Source: Glebionis coronaria (lineage: Eukaryota > Streptophyta > Magnoliopsida > Asterales > Asteraceae). From it: a stretch of DNA of 64,000 nt. The stretch lies in contig CM046876.1 of assembly GCA_025667525.1 (NCBI GenBank), positions 569,095,469 through 569,159,468 on the forward strand. The letters are read 5' to 3'. Both the position numbers and the translations under genes were made by a program. Positions 11,296-23,811 of this stretch are shown piece after piece; the first letter of the stretch is position 1; each line of letters opens with the position of its first letter. The notes under the pieces were generated by a model, which was given only the letters and a program-made list of their open reading frames with translations, was not told the DNA's origin and did no database searches.

Positions 11296-14013
11296 TGTCA
11301 CACCCCACCATGGCGGAATATGGGGCGCGACGTATGGATATCATCACAACATGGCGTGTCTATAGAGATAACTATATGAAATAAGAAATGTCATAAAAAT
11401 GGTGACACGAAGGTCATGACAATATCTCAACAAATGCAAGGGGTCTAGGTAAGTAAGTAACAGTCCTACTTCTTACCCAAGACAACAAATAACATACCAA
11501 AACAATCATATGTGTGCCACAGTATCACTTATTAAAATGAACAATCAAATAAAACTAAGAAGGAAACGGGGATTCTCCTTCTATATGCATTCCTAAGCTT
11601 CTCCAATCCTAGCCACTTATGTTCTCATGCTTAACCATAGTATCACCTGAAATAGACACTAAAACACGTCAACATAAAGTTGGTGAAAGTCATAGGTTTA
11701 GATTCCAACACAAGACAAGTCATAAGCTGTGAATACCATAAACCAATAAACATATGGACAATGCGCTACAATCATGTACTAACAACTAGCATTCAAGTTC
11801 AATCAATCATTACAATTCCAAGGCATCACGCCTTACCAACAATCACAATTTCCAAGGCATCACGCCTTACCAATAATCACAATTTCCAAGGCATCACGCC
11901 TTACCAACAATCACAATTTCCAAGGCATCACGCCTTACCAACAATCACAATTTCCAAGGCATCACGCCTTACCAACAATCACAATTTCCAAGGCATCACG
12001 CCTTATCATTAACCATAGGTCCCATAGGCATCACGCCTTATCATTAACCATAGGTCCCATAGGCGTCCATACACCTATGTACCTTTCCAATCCAGATCAC
12101 ACACAAACAAGAATCACATAGCAGTTAATCACATAAATGTACACACAAGTCCATCTCAAACCTTAAAACATTCACAGCATTAATTTAGAAAATAATTCAA
12201 CACAGTGTCTCTTCCATCCCATCTGGAAGTCAAAAACAATAGTAAACAAGGGACTATGAAACTCACCTGATAGCTCCTTCATAAGTCCTTGCACTAGCAA
12301 CAAGCTAACAAACCAAAAACACGCAATCAATATACGAACCAATCACTAAGATGGCTCATTAACCTATGATGGACATCTAGCCTATTCCCACATATTTACC
12401 TCATTGACAAGCTCTAATCACCCCATTACCCTTCCTTAACAAGTCCTTAACTTGGTTAAGTTTAATAACTAACCCGTTCATATTTTACCCAAAACAGTCC
12501 CAGGTTTAGGTCTCAAAACATTAAGTCAAACGTCCACTTAAACATACCCATGGTTTCTGTAAAAGGAATATTCATACCCTTACATATGTTGGATAACACC
12601 TCCCACTTGCCCTAACCTTAAAGCTACTGTTAAGGCCCCGATATACATATATCTACTTTTGTCATTCCAGATTTCCTAATTTTAAACGTACTAAAAGTTT
12701 GTTACCATTAAGGGGTCTTACCCTAAACCACAACCTTAGCCCAAGTGCAGATACTTACTACAATATATAAACCATCTCTCACGTTCGTGAGAAGATCCCA
12801 ATGCAACCCTAAGTACCCCAAACAACCCAAAACTTAAAAAGAAAACAGGCTGAATTCAAAACTGTTTTGACCTCCGACTGTTGTAACCTATTTTTGACCC
12901 ACTTCACGACCTCTAATTCAGTTCTCGTTTCTTGCATTGAAAAGCCACTTCAAATACCTTTCCAGGGGTACTTGGATCGTAAAATAAGAGTTTATATAAC
13001 TCCCGATATGATTAAAACAATTGACTCAAAATCTGCCCAGTTTTTAAAAACGGGTTTAAACAAATTGAACTAATTAATTACCCATAACCCCATCTAATAC
13101 AAGCCCTAGATTATATGGTCATCATATTATGATTATCACATCATTAATTTACTGATTTTATATAAACCCTAACCCTTAATCCATCATAAGAATGATTAAA
13201 TAAACATAAAAACAATTTAATTAAAAAGGGATTTGAAGATTTACCTTGGATTTATGAAAACCCCCAAATTTTATGAAGAACCCTAATTTTTTATAAGACT
13301 CACGAATTTCCTTCATTTCCAGGAGAAAAATAATGAATTTGGTTTAGTATATACATTATATAGTGTATGGGTGAATCCTAGTCCAACCCAAAGCCCACTT
13401 TCCTTTTTTTTCCTTTTTTTCCTTTTTTCCCTTTCTTTTCTTGCGTCTACCAAACCGACCCTACCCATTAATTTTCGTTTTTTTTTCTTTTTATTGTTTA
13501 ATAATATATTACTAATATTACCTTAATTTGTCTTAATTTATTTAAGCTCCTAAAGCTTCCAAAACCGTAAAACTAGTCAAATTTACGCGTTTTACCGTAA
13601 AAGACGTAAAATATACACTTTTATAAAAAAATCTCAAATTTTGAAATAAACTTTATAACTAAGTCCTAAATGACTTAAAACCATCCCGAAAAATATTCAT
13701 ATGGATAATTACCTCACCCGAGACCTCTAAATGCTAAACCGTAAATCCTAAAAAATACACTATTACGATAATACTTATACGTATACGTAAACACCAAAAT
13801 ATCACCATTTCATTTCATAGTCACTAATTGTGAGATCATGAACATGAAATAACCGTTCCTCGATTTACTTATGAGTACTTCTATACTCATAAATGATAAC
13901 CACACCAACCTCGTTCACACAAAATAAACACCTAAACACACAATTCAAGTAAGCACACATAAAATAACTTAAAAGTAAGACCAAGTGACAAACCCAAAAC
14001 CACGGTTGTCACA
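11296..14013 (-). repeat. LARD-1 5' LTR (2718 bp)
   Basis: This is the partner of 6682-9407. It starts TGTCACACCCC and ends GGTTGTCACA on the plus strand. It carries the same 34-bp array at 11818-12021 (six units) and the shared block at 11667-11701. Small length differences from the left copy occur in T-runs near 13405-13490. Confidence 0.9.
11818..12021. repeat. 34-bp tandem repeat array in LARD-1 right LTR (6 units)
   Basis: Same unit and copy number as 7204-7407, with units starting at 11818 and every 34 bases to 11988. Equal copy number in both LTRs fits a recent insertion that copied one LTR into both. Confidence 0.95.
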
Positions 14014-14018
14014 CCTTC

Positions 14019-14278
14019 AATTAAAGAACCTATTGATATGTATTGTGACAATTCTGCCGCAATAATATTATGACCCTAGAGTCATGAAAGGCGCCAGACA
14101 CTTTATGCGTAGACATCACTACGTCCGAGAACAAGTTGAAGCTCGGGAAATAAAATTGATAAAATTTCACACAGATGATAACGTAGCAGATCCCTTGACT
14201 AAGGCTTTGCCTAGACCAAAGATAGTTAAGCATGCCAAGGCGGTTGGGCTGCAACTAGCTAGCGAACTCATGCAATAA
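14019..14278 (+). pseudogene. gag-pol of element A, 3' part (end of RNase H)
   Basis: This resumes the RNase H domain cut at 6681, directly after the LARD-1 target duplication. The sequence encodes the region around MYCDNSAA and the conserved tail with VHTDDN-type and KALPRP-type residues. It ends in TAA at 14276-14278 after the residues ELMQ, as in the relatives ending at 23665 and 31395. A frame break near 14070, inside the FANDFGVMKGARHF-equivalent stretch, separates it from the last 64-codon open part. Confidence 0.88.
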
Positions 14279-15062
14279 ATCTGTGATTAGTATTTGGATA
14301 AAGGATCTTATGACATTTTTAAATTATAAAATAAAGATTGGGTTTCGTTTATTTTTATTATTTAATAAGTGTATCCTATTTTACATGTTTTAATCCATGA
14401 ATAAAAGTTATGCTAAATGACCGTTGTCGATTAATAATATGGGAATATTATTAAACTAAGACAAATCAAAATAGTGATTAAGTATACTTGAAAGTATATT
14501 GGTCAATTTTGGATGATATTTGATGAATCGAATGTAGGACTTATCACAACTATATGTTTTTACTTTATGGATCTTTGTCATTAAGTAAAACATAAATAGT
14601 TATCCTTAGACTTGAGATACCAGGAAACTGTTATGAATCTAGTGCATCCCTGTGGAGTAATCTAACGCTAAACGTAACTGGTAGCTATAAGGATTATTTT
14701 TGGAAGTGTTGCAAAATTCATAAGTTTTGCTCGTAGTCAATATGGAATTTATTTCCTCCAATTTTGTTTTGGAGTTTAATACAGTTGGGCCCCTCGTGGG
14801 ATTAGTAAGATATTTGTGTGGCCACACCCAAATTTGTTTTGGTAATCTTGCTTAATCTGTGAACGAGAAACATAATGGTTAATGAAAGTAATGACTGAGA
14901 TCCATATCCTTATTAACGTTGTATTAGAAATAAAAGGATAATAATAACGATGCAGAATTATTAAAAGGTTTTATCCAGGAGACCTTACTCGAGTTGTACT
15001 AGAGGCATTGCTATGTGTAACTAGACGCTAGTCAATGTAATCACGATATTCGAAATATGTCC
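14279..15062 (+). other. 3' untranslated region of element A
   Basis: About 780 bp between the pol stop and the polypurine tract. It aligns by eye with 31396-32176 of internal 3, but not with the much shorter 23666-23811 of internal 2. No coding potential. Confidence 0.75.
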
Positions 15063-15072
15063 AAGTGGGAGC
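15063..15072 (+). other. Polypurine tract of element A
   Basis: AAGTGGGAGC directly precedes the 3' LTR start TGTAAG. The same AAGTGGGAG tract precedes LTR D at about 32176-32184. Confidence 0.8.
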
Positions 15073-15914
15073 TGTAAGTTTATGGACTTATATTTAATAG
15101 TCGTGTGATAGGATCGAACTCGAGATTACGGGATTGCACATAATACGTAAAGAGTTAATATAATTAATAAATATATATATCGTATTTATGAATTTATTTA
15201 ATAAATATATTTATGTATTTATTAATTTAACCGAGCAAGTAACTATATAACCTTAACGATCGTTAAATAATTAATAGTTAAGTTATAACGAGTGTTAAAT
15301 AAACATATAGTATGTATAAACAAAAGGAAAGAAGTTTGGAAGATTCCGAAACACCCCTAAGGGGTGTTCGACCGTCGGTTATACCCTGGGGGGGGGGGGG
15401 AAGTTGCCTTATATTTATTGGGCTACAATGTGTTGGAAGTCTATAAATACACCTCCTAATCCCCTCATAACCACAACATCATAAATCTATTCCCATCTTC
15501 TTTCTTTTGGTCGATCTTCGCCCCTCACCAACAAAGGGTTTTGGTTGGTTTTCTTGGTTGATCGATTGTATACTTAATCTAGTCCTAGCCCCTCTCTAGG
15601 GTTGTTGGGTAGATTAATTACAAGCGTTGTAGCTCGGTTTTCACGTGCTAGAATCAAGGTTAGCTCGTTGTATTACGTGTGTACAAGAACGTAATATAGT
15701 CTTACTTTAGACTATATCTTGGTATATACGGTTTAAGCCCGAATCGATGATTTTTTCTTCGTCTTGTGGAATTGCTTTAGCGTAATGGTATGTAACCATA
15801 ACTCGATTAATTATAATTGTGTTATTATTATGATCTTGTTAAATTGCTTCCGCTATATGTGCTTTGATCTCGTTTAAGGTTTTATATAATTGATATGATA
15901 CTAATAAACCTTCA
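15073..15914 (+). repeat. 3' LTR of element A (842 bp), TATA box present
   Basis: It begins TGTAAGTTTATGG and ends TTCA, followed by the duplication TTACG. It keeps the segment lost from the 5' copy, including TCTATAAATAC at 15440-15450. The hairpin AACACCCC-TAA-GGGGTGTT lies at 15350-15368, and a 13-base G-run at 15388-15400. Confidence 0.92.
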
Positions 15915-16156
15915 TTACGTGTGTACAAGATCGTAATATAGTCTTACTTTAGACTATATCTTGGTTATATACGGTATAAACCCAAATTGGTGATTCGTTC
16001 TTCATCTTGTGGATTTGATTTAGCGTAAATGTATGTAACCCTAATTCGATTACTTATAATCGTGTTATTATTATGATCTTGTTAAATCGCTTTCGCTATG
16101 TATGCTTTGATCTTGTTTAAGGTTTTGTGTAATTGTTATGAACTATATAAACATCA
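15915..16156 (+). repeat. LTR 'B', right part, with TTACG duplication
   Basis: Positions 15915-15919 repeat TTACG from 638-642. The rest completes LTR B, ending ACATCA. The join 642/15920 reconstructs the order seen continuously in LTR C (around 24270-24516) and LTR D. Confidence 0.9.
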
Positions 16157-16157
16157 G

Positions 16158-16170
16158 TGGTATCGGAGCC
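16158..16170 (+). other. Primer-binding site of element 2
   Basis: TGGTATCGGAGCC lies one base after LTR B and is complementary to the 3' end of initiator tRNA-Met. It is the best preserved of the three related sites. Confidence 0.85.
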
Positions 16171-16450
16171 GTTTTAACATGTTATAATTATCAAAAATCT
16201 AAAGTTTTTTTAACTAATAATTGTTTTGACTTAAAACTACATGTTTTTTTAGGTTTTCTTAAAAATTAGGGTTTTGGCCGAATTTTATAAAAAAAAGAAT
16301 TGTTTTTGTTAGCCTAAATTACATGTTGGATAATTTTAGATTAAATTATATGATTAATTGTTATGTCTTGTATATTAAAGGTTACGATCCGAAGAGATTT
16401 AATTGTTAAGATTTGAGGGTGGATCCATGATGAACGTGCATGTTTTCATG
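16171..16450 (+). other. Leader of element 2, first part
   Basis: Homologous to 1417-1700 and to 25924-26209. It stops at 16450, where a gypsy LTR is inserted. Confidence 0.75.
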
Positions 16451-19134
16451 TGTAACACCCCATTTTGATAATGGAATGTCACGCGTAATTATGGCGTGTC
16501 ATCAAAGCATACAAGGATAAATGTCTAAACATTACATGACCATAAAAGGAAAATACCGGAATCAAACATTGGTAGTCCAAAAGTAAAGCTCATCACACAC
16601 AAACATAAGTATTGTAAATGAAAGGACTAAACAATATCCATGGCAAGAGTATCAAAGTAAAGATAATGCATAAAGTAAAGAAAGGCTAGAAAGCTTCCAG
16701 TCCATATGCACGTACGCTTAAAGTCTACGAGCGTCCCTGAGTACCTGCCGTTTTGGGAACATAGAAAATGAAAACGGCTGAGCAATACGCTCAGTGCACG
16801 GATGTACAATAAAGCATGAATAGTATAAGCATATTAGCATATAACAGCGGAAGAAACTAAGTCCCGAATAACCCGGTTAAGTCTTGGTAAAACTGGTTTT
16901 ATAGTTTGAAAAGCCTTATGTTTATCTTATAAAAATTGTTTAACATATTCTACCATTAGCCAATATAGGTCATGAAAATCCACCGTGCATGAATACTTGG
17001 AAGGGTGACCTCATCATGCAAATTAGAGGGGCTGCCTCTAATTTAATATACTGGTTTGGGTAGGAGGGATCAGCTCCTTGTGAAGGATGCAAGGCACACA
17101 CCACATTCACACTGAGTAATCTGCTGAAAACATGTAACTAGGATGCACCCATACGCCCCACATGATAAATATAATAATATGGCCAAAAGCTGAAGGGACG
17201 CCACGAGCAATCACTCCTACTTCGGTATCACTAATGCTACATAAGTACATACATGAATAAGTATCTGCTTACTAAATACGTAACTGGTTTTATGTCATGT
17301 CTTAGCTTATTTTATAAGTTCATATCATGTTTCACTGTTTTAAGCCTTAAACTGCGTTTATCTTATATTCTGTCTATTCTGATTAAGTATTTCTTGTATT
17401 TCATGTATTATTATACTTACTGTGTAATAATAAGTAACTTTCTAAAAATAGCAGATTTCCTAAAATAGAAAGTTTCCAAAAATAGAAAGTTCCCAGAAAT
17501 AGAAAGTTTCCAAAAATAGAAAGTTTCTAAAAGTAGAAAGTTTCCAAAAATAGAAAGTTTCCAAAAATAGAAAGTTTCCAAAAATAGAAAGTTCCCAAAA
17601 ATAGAAAGTTTCCAAAAATAGAATTACTGCTTAAAATAGATAAGTTTCTAAAAATAGAAAGTTTCCATAAATAGATTAGTTGCCTTAATTAAATAAGTTT
17701 CTAAAAATAGAAAGTTTCCATAAATAGATATAAGCTGGTTAAATAAGCTAAGTATATAAGCTTAAGTGTTTTCTGATTATTTTTCTAAGTCATAATGATA
17801 TAAGGTATAGTTTATTAATTATTACATGTAATTTAAATAAACTATAGGTTAAAAGTATTTAATTAAATATATCATGTTTTTAATTAAATAAAGTTAAATA
17901 CTTAGGTTAAAACATGTATTATTAATTATTAATAATATAACCTAAGTCATGTTAATTGATTAATTATAGCCATGGTTTTTAATAATTAATTCATTATAAA
18001 GTCTAGAAAAATATAAATACTTAGGTTAAAAATTCCATGATCTAATAATTAAATTATAACCTAAGTCATGTTTTATTAAATTAATCATGTCATATTCTAT
18101 TAATTTAATTTTTAACATATGATTATTAAAACATAACCTTAACATAAACCATGAACCGGATCGTGACTAGAAACCATGAACCAGACCCGTAATCAACACC
18201 ATACCCCGAACAACTTCGGGGTTTCCCCCTTCTTGCTGCTGCCGTGGGACCCACACCACCAAACCGAGACCTTGAGGTCTCGGTGGTGGTCCATATGCCA
18301 AGCCGAGACCCCCTTGGGGTTCAGTTTAGGCGCCGGCCACAACAAACACCCCTAAATCCTCCGTTTTGATTTACCCCATAACCATTTACATGTTTGATTT
18401 ATGTTTTTAATTATCTTTTTTAAAAACATCATGTTCTTATTTAATTTATTAAATCAAAAAAAAAAAGAAAAAGGATTAAAAAAAGTATACCGAATGCGCG
18501 GATCAAACGAGGATGAACACACACAAACACTTGCACAAAAATCAAGATCAAAATCAAACGAACACCCCTTTCTTGTGTTTATATGAGGCGGCCAAGAGAG
18601 AGCAAGAAGGAAGGAGAAAAACTCTTTTTAGGGTTTTTGATTTTTTTACTGTAAAGTGAAAAGTGACACAAGAATTTACCTTAACCCCTTTCTTAGTAAA
18701 ATTTTGATGGGCTTGGCCCATCTTCTTGGTGTAGCCGCGGGTAGGGGGCCCCACACGGGGTACCCGTACCTTTTTCCGAGTCTATTTATTTTAATGTTCG
18801 TTCGTGTTTAGTCGTGTTTGTGTTTTATGTGTTCTCGTTAAATATTAACCGTGACTTAATATATTTATTCGTGTTCGTAATAAATATATATACGTAATTA
18901 ATATTAGCTCGTGATTAAATTACGTTCATGATTTCATGATCGCATGTTCGTGATTAATTATTGTTTAAATAATTATTGTGCGTTTGTACGTAATAAATAC
19001 TTATCGTGTTTTAACACGTACGTAATACGTAAAATTCTAACACGTGAACGTAATCATACTATAAAAGGAAAGTTTTAATCTAGTACGTACGATCTTAAGG
19101 GTACTATTCATGGTAAAAGTATGCGGGTTTTACA
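16451..19134 (-). mobile_element. Solo or recombinant gypsy-type LTR (about 2.7 kb)
   Basis: The plus strand starts TGTAACACCCC and ends GGGTTTTACA, the TG...CA pattern of an LTR. By analogy with LARD-1 (TGTCACACCCC at the same end), transcription would be on the minus strand. I see no second copy, no internal region and no matching 5-bp duplication. It replaces about 725 bp of leader present at 26210-26934, so insertion was followed or accompanied by deletion. The right edge is uncertain by about 30 bp. It carries a 17-bp tandem array at 17465-17633 and a palindrome CCGAGACC-TTGA-GGTCTCGG near 18265-18284. Confidence 0.65.
17465..17633. repeat. 17-bp minisatellite, about ten units
   Basis: About ten tandem copies of ATAGAAAGTTTCCAAAA, with variants CCC for TCC and TCT for TCC. 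Scattered degenerate copies follow to about 17730. It lies inside the gypsy LTR. Confidence 0.9.
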
Positions 19135-19660
19135 ACTCGCATACTTGAAATTACTTTTGATCCACATACATTAATTTTGACATCAAATTTATACCCTTAA
19201 AATTTAAGTCGAATGCTCCTAATTGACGAACACTTGAAATTACTACGTCACAATGAGATTTTTGGATGATGTTGTGATGGAGAGAAAACTTTCATAGAAT
19301 GAGAATTCGTATGATGGTTTTACGTTACTCAGATTAGACGACTTAATAAAGTTACTAAGTGAGATCTGGAAACTTAAGGCATTCAGAAGGGATGAAACAT
19401 GTTTACAATGCAAAACATTTTTTGGCAATTTAAATCCCTTAAATAAACTAGAAATTTAAAAATGTTTGTCAATTGAATTGTTCGACAAGTCTCTATGTTG
19501 AGTACATTCATTACTAGCAGATCAACGGATGTAATGGGTCTATATCAATATAGTTCCAGGATTCAAGGAAAATAATATGGTTTATATACCGGGGTAATTT
19601 TATTTTCTTGAAAGTATTTTATTATTGAAAATACTAATATTTAAACTTACTTATGTAGAA
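19135..19660 (+). other. Leader of element 2, second part
   Basis: From about 19163 this aligns with 26935-27432 and with 2460-2946, ending GTAGAA before the gag start. Positions 19135-19162 match neither neighbour and form a 7-bp inverted repeat (GTATGCG / CGCATAC) across the LTR edge. Confidence 0.7.
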
Positions 19661-22600
19661 ATGGCTCAACCCGACATTAACACTATAAGTTTTGCGTTCA
19701 AAACATTTTTTGATCGTCCACTTACTGGCCCAAACTTCAATGATTGGTACCGCTCACTAAGAATTGTCTTGAGAGTAGCGAGTACTATTGATATCTTGAC
19801 TACTCCATATCCGGAGGATCTTGCTGAAGGAGCTTCTGAAGCGCAAAGGCTTGAACACGCTGTTAATGTTAAGAATCAATCGGAGGTGGCTTGCTTAATG
19901 CTAGAAAAATGGCTCTCTACTTTAGAAGAAGTATGATCTATTTTTGCCTAAGCGAATGCTTGATGAGCTCAAGGCTATGTTCGAAAAGTCGCAAGCTATG
20001 AAGATCTACGACTTAGTAGATGCTTTGCATAGCTGCAAGCAAGCTCTTTGAAAGTCTGTTAGTGCCCATTACATGGAGATGAGGGGTTATATGGAACAGA
20101 TCATTGCACTAGGACAACCCTATGATCATAATATGGCTATCAACTTTATCAATAGGTCTTTTAACAAGGAGTTCAATGATTTTGTTAGAAAGTATAATAT
20201 GCATGGCACGGGGAAGATAGTTAATGATTTTCATGCAATGCTCATTGACTACGAAAAGGGTTAATAGACAAGGCATCTACTTCTACTCCTTCTGTACCAA
20301 CCATACAAAAGGGTAGAGTGAGTGATCCAAAATCGCAAGCGAACAAGAAGAAAGGCAAAGGCAAGGGTGATAAGGGCAAGCAAGTTGCGACTTATTCGAA
20401 ACCTAAGCAGAACTTTGTCAAGAAGAGTCAATCTCAGAAGGATGAGACTTGTCACCATTGCAAGGCAAGTGGTCACTGGAAGAGGATTTGTCCTCTTTAC
20501 CTCGAAGAGTTGCGAGAAATAAAGAAGAAGTCTGAGCAGAGCGCTGCAACTTCATGTACTTTATTTATGATCGAATTATTTAATTTGACATAGAAATCAA
20601 ATTCTTGGGTATATGATACGGGATGCGGTATTAACATTTGTAGTACGCTGCAGGGATTTAATCTAAAAAGGAAGCTATCCTATGGGGAACAATTTCTACA
20701 AGTGGGCAATGGCGCACAAGCAGCAGTTGAAGCTATAGGAACATTTAATTTCGTTTTACCTTCGGGTTTAGTACTGATTTAAAATTATTGTCATTATGCA
20801 CCTACAATTGTTAGGGGTGTTATTTCCTTTTCTTGTTTGTAGAATAATGGATTTGTTCACACTATTGATTATAATGGAATTTCTTTTCGGAAAGATGGTT
20901 TTTTCTATTTTAATGTAATTTCTATGAATGATGTGTTTGAAATAGACATGCATGATAATGAATCCAAGAATAATAATTCTATTTTTAGCATGAATAAGAA
21001 GAGAAAGTTTTACAAGAACTCTTCTTATCTTTGGCATTGTAGACTTGCCCATATTGGGAAGACTCATATACAAAAGTTTCAACGTGAAGGTCTTTTGGAA
21101 AATATCAATGATGAATCATTTGATAAATGTGAGTCTTGTATCTCTAGAAAGATGACCAAGTAACCTTTTAATAACAATATTAAAAGAGATACTGATTTAC
21201 TTGGTTTAATACATACTGATGTGTGCGGGCCACTTAGACATTTGTCAAGGAAAGGTGCTAGATACTTCTTAACATTTACGGATAATTATAGCCGTTATGG
21301 TTATGTTTATTTGCTTGAACATAACCATGAGGTATTTGAATCATTCAAAGTGTTTAAAGCAGAAGTAGAACTGCAACTAGGAAAGAAGATTAAAGCTCTT
21401 CGTTCTGATAGAGGTGGTGAATATTTAAGTCAAGAATTTTGTAGATTATCTAAGTGAGAATGGAGTTGTTCAGCATCTTACTTCTCCTTATACTCCACAA
21501 CAAAATGGTGTAACTAAAAGTAAAAATCGTACATTATTAGATATGGTACGATCTATGTTTAATCTTACAACTTTACCTTTATCCTTTTGGGATTATGCTT
21601 TAGAGTCTGTTGTTCGCATTTTAAATATGGTTCCCACAAAGAAGGTTGATAAGACACCATATGAACTATGACATGGCAAGAAGCCATATTTGTCTTATTT
21701 AAAGGTATGGGGTTGCCATGCGTATGTGAAACGTGACTCGGGCGATAAACTCCAATAACGATATGTAAAATGTATCTTTGTAGGATACCCTAAGGAAACT
21801 ATGGGTCACTACTTTTATTATCCACCTAAGAACAAAGTGATTGTTGCTAGGTATGGAGACTTCCTTGAATGTGATCTTGTAAATCAATAATTCAGTGAGA
21901 GAAATTATGATCTTGAAGAGAGTCATATAGATACATTACCTTCTGAAAACACTAGCGATGTAATTCCTGTAGAACTAGAAAGTCTGGCGGTTCCACCGGA
22001 ACTAGTTACTCTATGTAGATCTGAGAATATATGTCTTAATATAGAGGATGATGATGAAGTAGGGGATCTTGGAGAACCTGCTAATTATAAATCCGTCATG
22101 CTTGTTCCTGAAAGGGATAAGTGGATGGTTGCTATGGATGAGGAAATGAAATCCATGAAAGTAAATGATGTTTGGATTATTGTAGATCCACCACCAAATG
22201 CTAAATTAGTGATACATAAGTGGATATACAAGAAGAAAACCGACATTGACGATAGAATACAATCCTATAAAACTCGTTTAGTAGCTAAAGGTTTTACTCA
22301 AACTTTTGGCGTAGACTACGAGGAGACTTTTTCTCCTGTAGCAGACTTAAGAGCTATAAGGATTCTCAAAGCTATAGCAGCATACTATAACTATGAGATA
22401 TGGTAAATGGATGTTAAAACTGCCTTCTTGAAGGGTCGCTTAGATGAAGACATCTATATGCAACAACCGGAAGGGTATGTTGATCCTAAGAATCCAAAAC
22501 ACGTGTGCGAACTTCAAAGATCTATTTATGGTTTAATGCAAGCATCACGTCAATGGAATAAACGATTTGATGAAAAAAAATAAAAAAGTTTGGATTTATG

Positions 22601-23665
22601 CAAAATCGTGATGAGCCATGTGTATATCACAAAGCTAGAGGGAGTGATGTAGTATTTCTAGTCATATATGTTGATGACATATTAATCATGGGAAGTAACA
22701 TTCCAAGACTTAAAGCTATTAAGGATTATCTTGGTAAATGTTTCTCTATGAAGGATTTAGGAGAAGCTACATATATTCTGGGAATTAAGATCTGTCGGGA
22801 TAGGAAAAGATGGTTAATTGGTCTAAGTCAAGATGCTCATATAGATAAGATATTGAAGAAGTATAATATGCATAATTCCAAGAAAGGTTTTCAAATTATG
22901 GAAGTTAAGAACAATCTGAGTCATGAGATGGATGCATCAACTCCTGAAGAGGAGGAATACATGCAAAAGGTGCCTTACGCTTCGGCTGTAGGATCAATTA
23001 TGTATACTGTAAGATGCACAAGGCCCGATGTGGCGTTTGCTCAGAACTTGGTTAGTAGATACCAACAAAATTCAGGGAAGCTCCACTGGACTGCTTTTAA
23101 ACATATTCTAAAGTATTTGAGGAGTAAGAAAGATATGTTTTTGGTATTTGGAGGGAAACCAGACACATAACCAAATGTGACAGGTTTCTGTGATGCATAC
23201 TGGCAATGTGATAAAGACGATACGAAGTCTCAGACGGGTTACGTGTATGTTATCAATGGAGGAGCAGTTGACTGGAAGAGCAAGAAACATACAACGATTG
23301 CAATGCATGCTACTCAATCTGAGTACATGGCTGCTTCAAAAGCTACAATGGAAGTTGTTTGGATTAGGAAGTTTATTGGAGATCTTGGAGTGATGCCCTC
23401 GATAAAAGAACCTATTGATATATATCGCGACAATTCTGCTACAATTATATTCGCCAATGATTTTGGAGTCATGAAAGACGCCAGACACTTTAAGCGTAGA
23501 CATCACTACGTCCGAGAACAAGTTGAAGCTCGTGAAATCAAATTAATAAAAGTTCACACAGATGATAACTTAGTTGATCCTTTTGCTTAGGCTTTGCCTA
23601 GACCAAAGGTAGTTAAGCATGCCAAGGCTATTGGGCTGCAACTAGCTAGCGAACTCATGCAATAA
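19661..23665 (+). pseudogene. gag-pol of copia element 2, broken
   Basis: The start at 19661 (MAQPD) lies in the same context as the relatives. Domains in order are Gag, a CCHC knuckle (CHHCKASGHWKRIC, from 20450) and protease (about 20610-20640). Integrase follows (zinc region about 21030-21160; core about 21200-21530), then RT (about 22150-22700, YVDDILIMG at 22668-22694) and RNase H (about 23180-23660). The frame is cut by stops or shifts at, for example, 19934, 20049, 20262, 20592, 20780, 21162, 21455, 22405, 23168 and 23588. The last knuckle cysteine is kept but a preceding Asn is Ile. It has many more lesions than element E, so it is much older. Confidence 0.92.
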
Positions 23666-23811
23666 ATATGTGATTAGTATTTGGATAAAGGATGTTAAGA
23701 CATTATTATTTAATAAAATAAAGATTGAGTTTCGTTTGTTCTTATTATTTAGTTTTGTGTCCTATTTTACATCTTTTAATCCATAAATAAATTGTTATGC
23801 TAAATGCTAGT
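23666..23811 (+). other. Truncated 3' untranslated region of element 2
   Basis: Only about 146 bp separate the pol stop from LTR C, against about 780 bp in element A and internal 3. Homology stops after GCTAAATG (23801-23808). No polypurine tract is visible before the LTR. Confidence 0.75.

Larger units (their letters stand above)
6682..14013 (-). mobile_element. LARD-1: large non-autonomous gypsy-type LTR element
   Basis: Two 2.7-kb direct repeats (6682-9407 and 11296-14013) flank 1.9 kb of non-coding DNA. The ends read TGTCACA on both sides, and the perfect target duplication CCTTC lies at 6677-6681 and 14014-14018. Orientation is set by the primer-binding site, TGGTATCAGAGA on the minus strand (11281-11292), and by a purine-rich tract on the minus strand next to 9408. 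No Gag, protease, integrase or RT homology is visible, so it needs enzymes in trans. Long LTRs with a non-coding core match the LARD class. Membership of the Ty3/gypsy side is inferred from end sequences and leader style. Confidence 0.9.
643..15914 (+). mobile_element. Copia element A, complete but nested and inactivated
   Basis: This is a full-length Ty1/copia element with its 5' LTR at 643-1401 and 3' LTR at 15073-15914. It is flanked by the perfect 5-bp target duplication TTACG (638-642 and 15915-15919). It landed inside LTR B of an older relative. Removing LARD-1 (6682-14013 plus one TTACG-style 5-bp duplicate) leaves an element of about 7.9 kb. The domain order is gag, protease, integrase, reverse transcriptase, RNase H, as in copia. 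The Pol style suggests the Tork/Angela side of the copia tree, but I could not test this. Confidence 0.92.
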
